Of a stretch of DNA of 33,965 nt, positions 28,497-33,965 are shown in pieces. Source of the DNA: an uncultured Saprospiraceae bacterium (GTDB lineage: Bacteria > Bacteroidota > Bacteroidia > Chitinophagales > Saprospiraceae); the NCBI GenBank assembly GCA_937922815.1, contig CALAJP010000033.1, positions 1-33,965 of the forward strand, written 5' to 3'. The position numbers and the translations under genes were made by a program. The notes below the pieces were generated by a model. The model ran no database searches. It saw only the letters and a list, made by a program, of their open reading frames with translations, and had not been told where the DNA came from. Every line of letters begins with the position of its first letter. Positions within the stretch are counted from its first letter, which is position 1.

Positions 28497-29183
28497 ATGG
28501 GAAAAAATAAATTATTAAAGTTTGATCAAATATCACAATTTTCTAACGTAGTAGAGAACTTGAATCGTGAGGATAATTTACTTTCGAGAAACGCTGATGA
28601 ACATTTAGACTTTAAAGGTAAATGGAGTGAATTATTGTTTGGAAATAACAATCCTCTAGTTTTGGAATTGGCTTGTGGAGGTGGAGCATATACTTTAGGT
28701 TTGGCGGAAAGGTACCCAGATATTAATTTTTTAGGGGTTGATATTAAAGGAAACCGTATTTGGCAAGGAGCAAGTGTAGCCTTAGAGAAGGGCATTAAAA
28801 ATGCGGCTTTCTTTAGAACTCGTATCGAGTTTATAGAACAGTTCTTTGAAAAAGACGAGGTATCAAATATTTGGATAACGTTTCCTGATCCATTTCTTCG
28901 AAAAAGTAAATCGAACCGTAGATTAAGTTCTCCGTATTTTATAGGAAAATATAGACATTTTTTAGCACCTACGGGAGCAGTACATTTAAAAACGGACGAA
29001 ATTCAATTGTATGATTTCACACTAGAAGTAATTGAGGAAGATGATAAAGTAAAATCAATCGTACAAAGTGACGATATTTATGCCCAAGACCTAATTCATC
29101 CTGATTTGGATATTAAAACCAAATATGAAATAGATCATCTAGCAAATGGCAAAACGATTAAGTTTGTAAAGTTTAGCATTTGA
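28497..29183 (+). CDS. trmB: tRNA (guanine-46-N7)-methyltransferase TrmB
   Basis: A 228-residue SAM-dependent enzyme that forms m7G46 in the variable loop of tRNAs. LVLELACGGGAYTLGLAERYP (54-74) is the SAM-binding motif I, in the Bacteroidota form; FLGVDIKGNRIW (78-89) carries the ribose-binding acid. WITFPDPFLRKSKSNRRL (126-143) holds the PDPF substrate motif and the conserved basic residues; the consensus is usually FPDPWxKxRHxKRR. The LKTDE segment near 165 is conserved too. Length is normal. ATG at 28497. It ends before a palindromic terminator that it shares with the convergent SCO gene. Confidence 0.93.
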   Translation: MGKNKLLKFDQISQFSNVVENLNREDNLLSRNADEHLDFKGKWSELLFGNNNPLVLELACGGGAYTLGLAERYPDINFLGVDIKGNRIWQGASVALEKGIKNAAFFRTRIEFIEQFFEKDEVSNIWITFPDPFLRKSKSNRRLSSPYFIGKYRHFLAPTGAVHLKTDEIQLYDFTLEVIEEDDKVKSIVQSDDIYAQDLIHPDLDIKTKYEIDHLANGKTIKFVKFSI

Positions 29184-29203
29184 CAATTACGAACTAAAAA
29201 ATA

Positions 29204-29229
29204 AAGAGTAAGGATATATCCTTACTCTT
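29204..29229. terminator. Bidirectional terminator between trmB and the SCO gene
   Basis: AAGAGTAAGGATA (29204-29216) and TATCCTTACTCTT (29217-29229) form a perfect 26-bp palindrome without spacer. TATTTTTG follows on the plus side and an A-rich run precedes it, so it can serve both strands. Confidence 0.88.
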
Positions 29230-29237
29230 ATTTTTGA

Positions 29238-29903
29238 TTAACTCTCCTTTTGTAAAATTTTTATATCGGCTATAAGTTGTTCTATAGAAGCTTTATTTAT
29301 TCCATTGTAAATGCCACGGATATGTTTGTGAGCATCTACTAAAATAAAGTTTTCTGTATGAAGAAATTCATCTTCGTTTCTTTCTAAGCCTAAATCTTCT
29401 TCAACGAAATAACTTTTCCTACCCAAATCATAAATTTCTTTTTGATTGCCTGTAACTAAATGCCATTTCTCAGTAATTACATCATTAGCTGCTGCATAAT
29501 CATTTAATACGCTTACTGAATCTTTCTGAGGAGTAACGGAATGTGATAACAATAATACATTTTTATCGTCCATAAACTCTTCTTGTAGTTTATGCATATT
29601 AGAGGTCATTTTCGGACAAATACCAGGGCAAGAAGTAAAGAAAAAATCAGATACATAAATTTTATCTTTGAAAGTGTTTTCAGTTACTTGTTCTCCATCT
29701 TGATTAATTAAATTGAAAGATGGAATTTTGTGAATACTTTTCACTTTTTCATCTCCAGTTGCTAACCAAAGAGGGGTAAAGGTAGCTTCATTGTAATAAG
29801 GTAATTTACCAGGTCTTCTTTCTCTTTCTTTCGTATTGCAGGAAATTAAAAGTAATGCAAAGACCAAGGTCATGTAAATTGCGTTAATATTGAACTTCTT
29901 CAT
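29238..29903 (-). CDS. SCO1/SenC-family copper-chaperone lipoprotein
   Basis: A 221-residue thioredoxin-fold lipoprotein. The signal peptide ends in the lipobox LLISC (Cys22). FTSCPGICPKM contains the copper/redox pair Cys92 and Cys96, and FLHTENF provides the third ligand, His182. Such proteins deliver copper to the CuA site of cytochrome c oxidase or reduce its cysteines. The middle contains PQKDSVSVLNDYA, as in other SCO proteins. ATG at 29903 overlaps the last 20 bp of the upstream MORN-type gene, so translation is probably coupled. It is the last gene of a three-gene overlapping run. No cytochrome oxidase gene is within the window. Confidence 0.92.
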   Translation of the reverse strand: MKKFNINAIYMTLVFALLLISCNTKERERRPGKLPYYNEATFTPLWLATGDEKVKSIHKIPSFNLINQDGEQVTENTFKDKIYVSDFFFTSCPGICPKMTSNMHKLQEEFMDDKNVLLLSHSVTPQKDSVSVLNDYAAANDVITEKWHLVTGNQKEIYDLGRKSYFVEEDLGLERNEDEFLHTENFILVDAHKHIRGIYNGINKASIEQLIADIKILQKES

Positions 29904-30462
29904 TATCTAATTTATAACAGAGTTGTGATCTTTTGAGACCAAAAATTCTTCCATCTTTTGCTTCATAATTATTATAAAGCTTACCATTTTCTCTCCATGA
30001 TTGCTGCAACCCTTCTTCTTTACCAGCGACAAGGTTTAACTTCTTGAAAATTGTACCTGTTTTATAATACTGTAATTGAATTCCATCGGGAATACCATTT
30101 ACAAAATTGGATTCGCTTCTTAAATTTCCGTTACTCCACCAAGTGAATGTTTTACCACTTTGTTTACCATCAGAATAGTTGGCTTCAAAACTTAAGTTTC
30201 CATTTTTAAACCATTTACGATATAAGCCATCTTTTTTACCATTCTTATAAGTAATGGATGAGGCTGGCACATTATTTTTATAATTGGATAACGCTATTCC
30301 CGTAAATGGGCTTTTGTGGTAAAAGGTTAATCCTTTGTCTTGATCTAAAAAAAGAGCATCAGACAATACAGGTTTTGGTGAACCTAGATCGTTATGTTCA
30401 CCAAAATTGCATTGAAAAAAAATGGCGATTATAATGCCAATATAATATTTATTGTATTGCAT
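29884..30462 (-). CDS. MORN/YwqK-type repeat protein in the SCO operon
   Basis: A 192-residue exported or membrane-attached protein. Residues 1-17 are hydrophobic (MQYNKYYIGIIIAIFFQ, then Cys18), but the site is not a good lipobox, so anchoring is uncertain. From about 55 onward are MORN/YwqK-type repeats, such as KNGKKDGLYRKWFKNGNLSF and SDGKQSGKTFTWWSNGNLR, each with a G-x-W/Y turn. I chose the ATG at 30462; an in-frame GTG at 30483 would put seven polar residues before the signal sequence. The start overlaps the YHYH stop by 14 bp, and its own stop overlaps the SCO start by 20 bp. YwqK proteins are often auto-annotated as antitoxins, but no toxin is nearby. Function unknown. Confidence 0.78.
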   Translation of the reverse strand: MQYNKYYIGIIIAIFFQCNFGEHNDLGSPKPVLSDALFLDQDKGLTFYHKSPFTGIALSNYKNNVPASSITYKNGKKDGLYRKWFKNGNLSFEANYSDGKQSGKTFTWWSNGNLRSESNFVNGIPDGIQLQYYKTGTIFKKLNLVAGKEEGLQQSWRENGKLYNNYEAKDGRIFGLKRSQLCYKLDNEEVQY

Positions 30463-31273
30463 TTGGAGTACCTTGATAGTCACCAGGGAAAATAATATAA
30501 TATTCTCCTAAGTAAGCTTCATTTTGAATATGATAATGATATTCTCCATCTGGATTATGTATTGTAGGTCCAAAATGACCGCCTGACGCATCTAAATCTG
30601 TTGGGTATGTTCCATCATAATCTTTTCTACCATAAATGAAAAAACCATCAGAAATAATACCAACCAATTTATCATCATCATTTGTCCATGCTTTAGGCTC
30701 TAAATGGTAATGATAACTTTGTGGTCCTGTATGAGCAGCAGTATAATCTAAAGACCCCACCGCATTGTCTAATGGTATATTAGGACCTTCTTCATCGTTA
30801 TAGATTACAGAGCCACTAACTGCAAAACCAATTGCGCCCAAACCTGTTGCTGATGAAGAATTAGCCAAAACAGGTTTTGAAGGTACTCGTAAGGTATATG
30901 AACCATTAAAATCATCTATATTTCCAGGTGCCATATTTTCAAAAGAGGTAACTGTAGGAGCTATAAACAATTCATGATTTACTTCTGCTGCATTAGTTTT
31001 AATAATGTTTCCCATTGGGCCACTAAGAGAACGCTCTGTAGTATTTGACCAATATGGTGAAGTATGGTTAGGCAACCCATTGGTTTCAATAACAACCTCG
31101 TCTCCATCTAACATAATAGTGAAGTTATCACTATCAAATTCAGCAAAAGCATCGTGGAGTTCAGTAGTCGGTTCATTCGTTGTGGTGTTTGTATTAGTAG
31201 TGTCATCGTCGTTTTTGCATGACGCTAAACTTAGAGCTATTAAAGCGGAAAATGAGAGGAATTTAAAATCCAT
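30449..31273 (-). CDS. YHYH-domain lipoprotein in the SCO operon
   Basis: A 274-residue lipoprotein. I chose the ATG at 31273 because it begins a signal peptide with a lipobox (MDFKFLSFSALIALSLASC, Cys19). The frame is open upstream to an ATG at 31312, which would add 13 basic residues. After an acidic Thr/Asn-rich linker, the domain contains the two diagnostic motifs SYHYHLEPKAW and EYHYHIQNEA, with GFFIYGRKDYDG between them, typical of YHYH proteins. The His-rich motifs suggest metal binding, which fits the SCO copper gene two genes downstream; this is inference. It opens a run of three overlapping genes. A longer acidic linker is repeat-like (NTNTTTNEPTTE). Confidence 0.82.
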   Translation of the reverse strand: MDFKFLSFSALIALSLASCKNDDDTTNTNTTTNEPTTELHDAFAEFDSDNFTIMLDGDEVVIETNGLPNHTSPYWSNTTERSLSGPMGNIIKTNAAEVNHELFIAPTVTSFENMAPGNIDDFNGSYTLRVPSKPVLANSSSATGLGAIGFAVSGSVIYNDEEGPNIPLDNAVGSLDYTAAHTGPQSYHYHLEPKAWTNDDDKLVGIISDGFFIYGRKDYDGTYPTDLDASGGHFGPTIHNPDGEYHYHIQNEAYLGEYYIIFPGDYQGTPNAIQ

Positions 31274-31366
31274 TTTGTTATTTTTTGGTTTAAAATTTAA
31301 ACGATATATCATATTAGACTTTTTTCTTTGAAAAGGTTTAATTCACCTCTCGATTTTTTTGCAACA

Positions 31367-31398
31367 AAAAAGCCATTCAAATATTTGAATGGCTTTTT
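31367..31398 (-). terminator. Palindromic terminator of the thioredoxin-like gene
   Basis: The 16-bp arms 31367-31382 and 31383-31398 are perfect reverse complements, beginning AAAAAGCC and ending GGCTTTTT. On the minus strand the stem follows the thioredoxin-like stop (31447) by about 50 bp and ends in a T-run. It separates that gene from the YHYH gene. Confidence 0.85.
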
Positions 31399-31446
31399 AT
31401 TTAAAAACTGTCAACCTATTTTAGGACGACTCAAATCGTTAAACTA

Positions 31447-32013
31447 TTATTTCGAATTTTGATAGTCCGTCCAAGAAGTAGTTTTGTATGCTTCTTGATT
31501 AACATAATCCAATTCTTTTTTGAATTGAGGAACTTCCTTAAAACCCGGAGAAACCATTATTCTCTCCAATTTTTTGTTTAAGTAAACTACAGTAGGATAC
31601 GAAGCTCTACCGTCCATTAATGAATAGGCTAATTCATGGATTCCTCTTCTTCCTGCAGCCAAATGTTTAAATTCGTGACCATTCCAGTTTATTGACTCCT
31701 TTTGTTCAGCGTTGAATTTTACTGCATAAAAATTAGCATTTACATACTCGCCAATTCCCTTATCTGAAAAAGTTTTTTTGTCCATTACTTTACACCAATG
31801 ACACCAATCCGTGTATAAATCGATTACAATATCTCTTGGGTTATCAGCATGAAGCTTTATCGCTTCTTCCCAAGTGTACCATTTTATTCCTTTTGTTTCT
31901 TGCTTTACTTCAACAACTGACTCAGTTGGATTTTCTTCAGAGTTTGAACTACATGTGAAAGCGAAAACGAACGCTAAAATTGCCAATACTCCTAATCCTT
32001 TTACTATTCTCAT
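31447..32013 (-). CDS. Thioredoxin-fold lipoprotein
   Basis: A 188-residue envelope protein. The signal peptide MRIVKGLGVLAILAFVFAFTC has a lipobox-like ending (Cys21). A polar linker leads to a thioredoxin-like domain with the active site WCHWC (Cys71, Cys74) in YTDWCHWCKVMDKKTF, the form seen in DsbD/thioredoxin-like DUF255 relatives. YPTVVYL near 140 carries the cis-Pro. It probably acts as a periplasmic thiol oxidoreductase or reductant. It has its own terminator and lies upstream of the YHYH-SCO run on the same strand, so a link to copper or disulfide handling is possible but not shown. ATG at 32013. Confidence 0.88.
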   Translation of the reverse strand: MRIVKGLGVLAILAFVFAFTCSSNSEENPTESVVEVKQETKGIKWYTWEEAIKLHADNPRDIVIDLYTDWCHWCKVMDKKTFSDKGIGEYVNANFYAVKFNAEQKESINWNGHEFKHLAAGRRGIHELAYSLMDGRASYPTVVYLNKKLERIMVSPGFKEVPQFKKELDYVNQEAYKTTSWTDYQNSK

Positions 32014-32117
32014 AAATTTATTTTTTTTTACAATAACTATATTATAAACATAATTATCAAGTTCTATGTTTTGATATTAACAAAATAATAAGTTATTAAA
32101 CGAAATTTTAAGATATT

Positions 32118-32690
32118 ATGACAAAGGGGAGAAAGGTTGTTATCGCTGCTGGTGGTTCTTCAGGAGCTATTTATACTCAATTATTATTTGATAGGATGCT
32201 TGAAATTTCAGATCAATGGGAGCGAGTAGCGGTGGTTATGAGTGATAATGCTAAACTGAACTGGGAATTAGAGCTTGGTGAATTTGATGCTTCTAAATAT
32301 CAAAAATTCGATTTTTATGCTAAAAATGATTTTATGTCACCCATCGCTAGTGGATCCGCACAATACGAAACTATGATTGTTTGCCCTTGTAGCATGGGAT
32401 TATTGGCGAGAATTAGCACGGGTGTATCTAATGATTTGGTAACTAGAGCTGCTGATGTGGTATTAAAAGAAAGGCGAAAACTTATTTTAGTAGCGAGAGA
32501 AACACCATTAAGTTTAATTCATATCCGAAATATGAAAACGGTAACCGAAGCAGGTGGAATTATTTGTCCTGCAACTCCTTCCTTTTATTCAAAACCGCAA
32601 ACCGTAACAGAGGTAGCCCTTACGGTAGTGGACAGAGTACTTGATCTTTGTGGGTTCGAATTAGATACTTATCGTTGGAATGATAAGTAA
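32118..32690 (+). CDS. ubiX: Flavin prenyltransferase UbiX family
   Basis: A 190-residue enzyme that prenylates FMN to make the cofactor of UbiD-type decarboxylases. AAGGSSGAIYTQLLFD (11-26) is the FMN-binding GASGA-like motif. CPCSMGLLARISTGVSNDLVTRAADVVLKERRKL is the conserved core, and VARETPLSLIHIRNM contains the conserved Arg-Glu-Thr-Pro-Leu. PATPSFYSKPQT near 155 is also typical. Length is normal. ATG at 32118 is preceded by an AT-rich leader. No ubiD is nearby. It is divergent from the thioredoxin-like gene and followed by a terminator-like stem and an IS remnant. Confidence 0.92.
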   Translation: MTKGRKVVIAAGGSSGAIYTQLLFDRMLEISDQWERVAVVMSDNAKLNWELELGEFDASKYQKFDFYAKNDFMSPIASGSAQYETMIVCPCSMGLLARISTGVSNDLVTRAADVVLKERRKLILVARETPLSLIHIRNMKTVTEAGGIICPATPSFYSKPQTVTEVALTVVDRVLDLCGFELDTYRWNDK

Positions 32691-32699
32691 CGTTTTTTG

Positions 32700-32723
32700 A
32701 GGTTTTGGGGAACCTGTTTTTTC
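32700..32723 (+). terminator. Terminator of ubiX
   Basis: AGGTT, a loop TTGGGG and AACCT, followed by GTTTTTTC, start 9 bp after the ubiX stop. The stem is only 5 bp, so strength is doubtful, but the T-tract is well placed. Confidence 0.6.
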
Positions 32724-32968
32724 TTTATCGAATAAAATTCTTACACATACTATTCCACTATCAAACAATCCTGAATATATTCCTTCGTCTAACTTATTAT
32801 AATTGGATGGTATTTTTCCGTATTCACTTGGAAAATAGTATACTCTACCCGACAGAAAATAAGAAATTATTTCATACTACTAGACACTAATAGATTTAGG
32901 GCTATTGTAGATGTTGATAGCGTTAGATATTTGAAGAACAACATAACTAGTGCAATAATTTATTAATA
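32724..32968. other. Noncoding or decayed stretch left of the IS remnant
   Basis: No gene is convincing. One frame is open from about 32793 to a stop at about 32961 (…RFRAIVDVDSVRYLKNN…) but lacks a start. It might be the end of a gene broken by the insertion or deletion at 32969. Confidence 0.35.
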
Positions 32969-32986
32969 AACGTGAACTCGAGTAAA
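32969..32986. repeat. Left terminal inverted repeat of the IS982 derivative
   Basis: AACGTGAACTCGAGTAAA. It pairs with the right repeat at all positions but one (T/C at position 15). Confidence 0.85.
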
Positions 32987-32994
32987 AGAAAAGA

Positions 32995-33073
32995 CATAAT
33001 AGGTTAAAAGCGAACAAATTACGATGTTGTAATTGAGAGAAAACATTAATCGTAGCGGCTATAACCTATTATG
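32995..33073 (+). promoter_or_regulatory. Structured leader that pairs with the transposase start codon
   Basis: CATAATAGGTTA (32995-33006) is the exact reverse complement of TAACCTATTATG (33062-33073), and the right arm ends with the transposase ATG (33071-33073). Inside is a second perfect hairpin, AATTAC-GATGTT-GTAATT (33017-33034), and an alternative pairing of TACGAT (33020-33025) with ATCGTA (33049-33054). In RNA this would hide the start codon. Confidence 0.7.
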
Positions 33074-33497
33074 AACATACAATTTACAGAAAAGAAGCTA
33101 ATTGAAGTATATTCTGATATAGATGATTTATACTGTACCCGATGGTTTAACGTTTAAGTAAAAATCTAAAGGTTATAAAGGCGTTATGGTTGGAGATAAG
33201 GGGTATAAAACAAAATTATTTGAATGGTTTTATGAAAATAAGCTTCATATATTAACGAGACCTAGAAAGAATATGAAGAAATTACCTGTAGAAAATAAGT
33301 ATAATATTATGCTTAACAAACGTGGTTGTATAGAATCTGTTTTTGATATTTTAAGCTCAATATGTGATATTGAACATACTAGACATAGAAGTCCAACAAA
33401 TGCTTTTGTTAATATTTTTGCTGCTTTAGCTGCTTATCAACATATGGATCGAAAGCCTGCTTTCTTTGCCAAGAAAAATAATCGTTTGGCTGCTTAA
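33071..33497 (+). pseudogene. Truncated IS982 transposase with internal deletion
   Basis: The 5' fragment (33071-33157) reads MNIQFTEKKLIEVYSDIDDLY, then leaves the reading frame and stops at 33155-33157. The 3' fragment, in another frame from 33162, reads KSKGYKGVMVGDKGYKTKL, contains LTRPRKNMKK and ends with the RGCIESVFDIL...IEHTRHRS block. GDKGY holds an Asp and CIE the Glu of the DDE triad; the first Asp region is missing. About half of the protein is lost, so it cannot be active. An ATG at 33186 opens a 103-residue frame, but it lacks the first catalytic part and is probably not functional. Confidence 0.82.
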
Positions 33498-33498
33498 A

Positions 33499-33516
33499 TT
33501 TGCTCGAGTTCACGTT
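33499..33516. repeat. Right terminal inverted repeat of the IS982 derivative
   Basis: TTTGCTCGAGTTCACGTT, the reverse complement of the left repeat except for one base. It begins 2 bp after the transposase stop. Confidence 0.85.
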
Positions 33517-33544
33517 AAATTTAGAAAAACCTTACGTTGAAGTA

Positions 33545-33965
33545 ATGGCAAACCAAGACTTATTGCCTTCTTGGAGGGATATGTACAAGAAGAATAAAGA
33601 CAATGCTGTTCATTCAAGAAAAAGATCTAATTATATTAGTAATTTTAAGGAGTATGGTAATAGTGCTGCAACAGATCAATTTGTAATTCTCAAGGATAAA
33701 ACCAATGATACAGATTTGGAAAAAGTATTAAAAATAGATAATCAGTCTTTTATTGATGAAATAAACAAGGACGCAAAAACCTTCAGTACACCTATTAAAA
33801 ACGGACATAATTATAGTTATGCAGAAGCATTTGCAGGTCACTTACAAAACACAAAATATGAGACCGAGGACTATGATTATTTCAATGATAAAATAAAAGA
33901 AAATGTCACTGATGGCGATGTTCAGGAATTAATAACCAATCTCATCAACAACTCAGAAAACAAAG
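33545..33965 (+). CDS. Uncharacterised open frame running off the window
   Basis: From the ATG at 33545 the frame is open for 140 codons to the edge: MANQDLLPSWRDMYKKNKD, then a basic stretch (HSRKRSNYISNFK) and a long acidic, Asn/Asp/Lys-rich part (YETEDYDYFNDKIKENVTDGD). The frame also continues upstream through the right end of the IS remnant (NLEKPYVEV before the ATG), so the true start may have been removed by the element. There is no signal peptide or membrane segment in the visible part, and no family is recognised. Composition is hydrophilic and looks coding. It could be the 3' part of a disrupted gene. Confidence 0.55.
   Translation, partial: MANQDLLPSWRDMYKKNKDNAVHSRKRSNYISNFKEYGNSAATDQFVILKDKTNDTDLEKVLKIDNQSFIDEINKDAKTFSTPIKNGHNYSYAEAFAGHLQNTKYETEDYDYFNDKIKENVTDGDVQELITNLINNSENK

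Larger units (their letters stand above)
32969..33516 (+). mobile_element. Internally deleted IS982-family insertion sequence
   Basis: The 548-bp element is bounded by 18-bp inverted repeats (AACGTGAACTCGAG...; 17 of 18 match) at 32969-32986 and 33499-33516. It encodes only the first ~20 residues and the last ~110 of a transposase. Intact IS982 elements are about 1 kb, so roughly half is missing. No target-site duplication is evident: left flank ...TTATTAATA, right flank AAATTTAG. It is non-autonomous, and probably movable only if an intact copy supplies transposase. Confidence 0.8.

Noticed and set aside
29884-30462. Antitoxin of a YwqK-type toxin-antitoxin pair
   Set aside because: No toxin gene is adjacent; the neighbours are envelope proteins with overlapping reading frames. 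The label reflects only the MORN-like repeats.
31005-31331. Plus-strand open frame over the YHYH gene
   Set aside because: Shadow of the minus-strand coding pattern; the YHYH lipoprotein is well supported.
32705-32890. 61-codon open frame after ubiX
   Set aside because: It begins with TTG inside the ubiX terminator and has random hydrophobic composition.

Overview
The window comes from a low-GC member of the Bacteroidota (order not resolved). The evidence is: promoter-like TAnnTTTG elements upstream of several genes, an alpha-amylase ending in a type IX secretion (T9SS) type A sorting domain, many short-signal-peptide envelope proteins and lipoproteins, an OmpA protein with thrombospondin type-3 repeats, and starts that lack clear Shine-Dalgarno sequences.

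Left part (1-8678): the 5' end of clpX, a small predicted PD-(D/E)XK nuclease-fold gene, clpP and a periplasmic TPR protein lie on the minus strand. The nuclease-fold gene sits between the two Clp genes. Then come a divergent MeaB-type GTPase (+), a secreted protein of unknown function (-, 3' ends overlapping), yebC (+) and a polytopic membrane protein (-).

Middle part (8679-19647): a secreted GH13 alpha-amylase with two nearly identical starch-binding modules plus a third divergent one; a divergent WYL-regulator/rtcB pair with a palindrome in the shared promoter region; a small beta-barrel protein; a TrmN6-like tRNA methyltransferase; a MarR-GNAT fusion; an OmpA/TSP3 protein; and an alpha/beta hydrolase.

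Right part (19654-32690): a very large alpha-2-macroglobulin lipoprotein with a thioester motif, preceded by a beta-barrel gene and followed at once by the hydrolase (one apparent minus-strand unit). Next is a plus-strand run: Pif1-like helicase (apparently leaderless), BASS-type transporter and trmB. Then a minus-strand run of three overlapping genes (YHYH protein, MORN/YwqK-like protein, SCO protein), a lipoprotein thioredoxin, and ubiX on the plus strand.

Right edge (32691-33965): a 548-bp internally deleted IS982-family element with both terminal inverted repeats and a structured leader whose stem includes the transposase start codon. It is followed by an open frame of unknown function that runs off the window.

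Most convergent gene pairs share one perfect or near-perfect palindrome that can terminate from both sides. No CRISPR array, tRNA, rRNA or obvious defence island was found. The most unusual items are the nuclease-fold gene inside clpP-clpX, the WYL/RtcB operator arrangement, the MeaB variant with altered G motifs, and the IS982 derivative with its start-codon hairpin.
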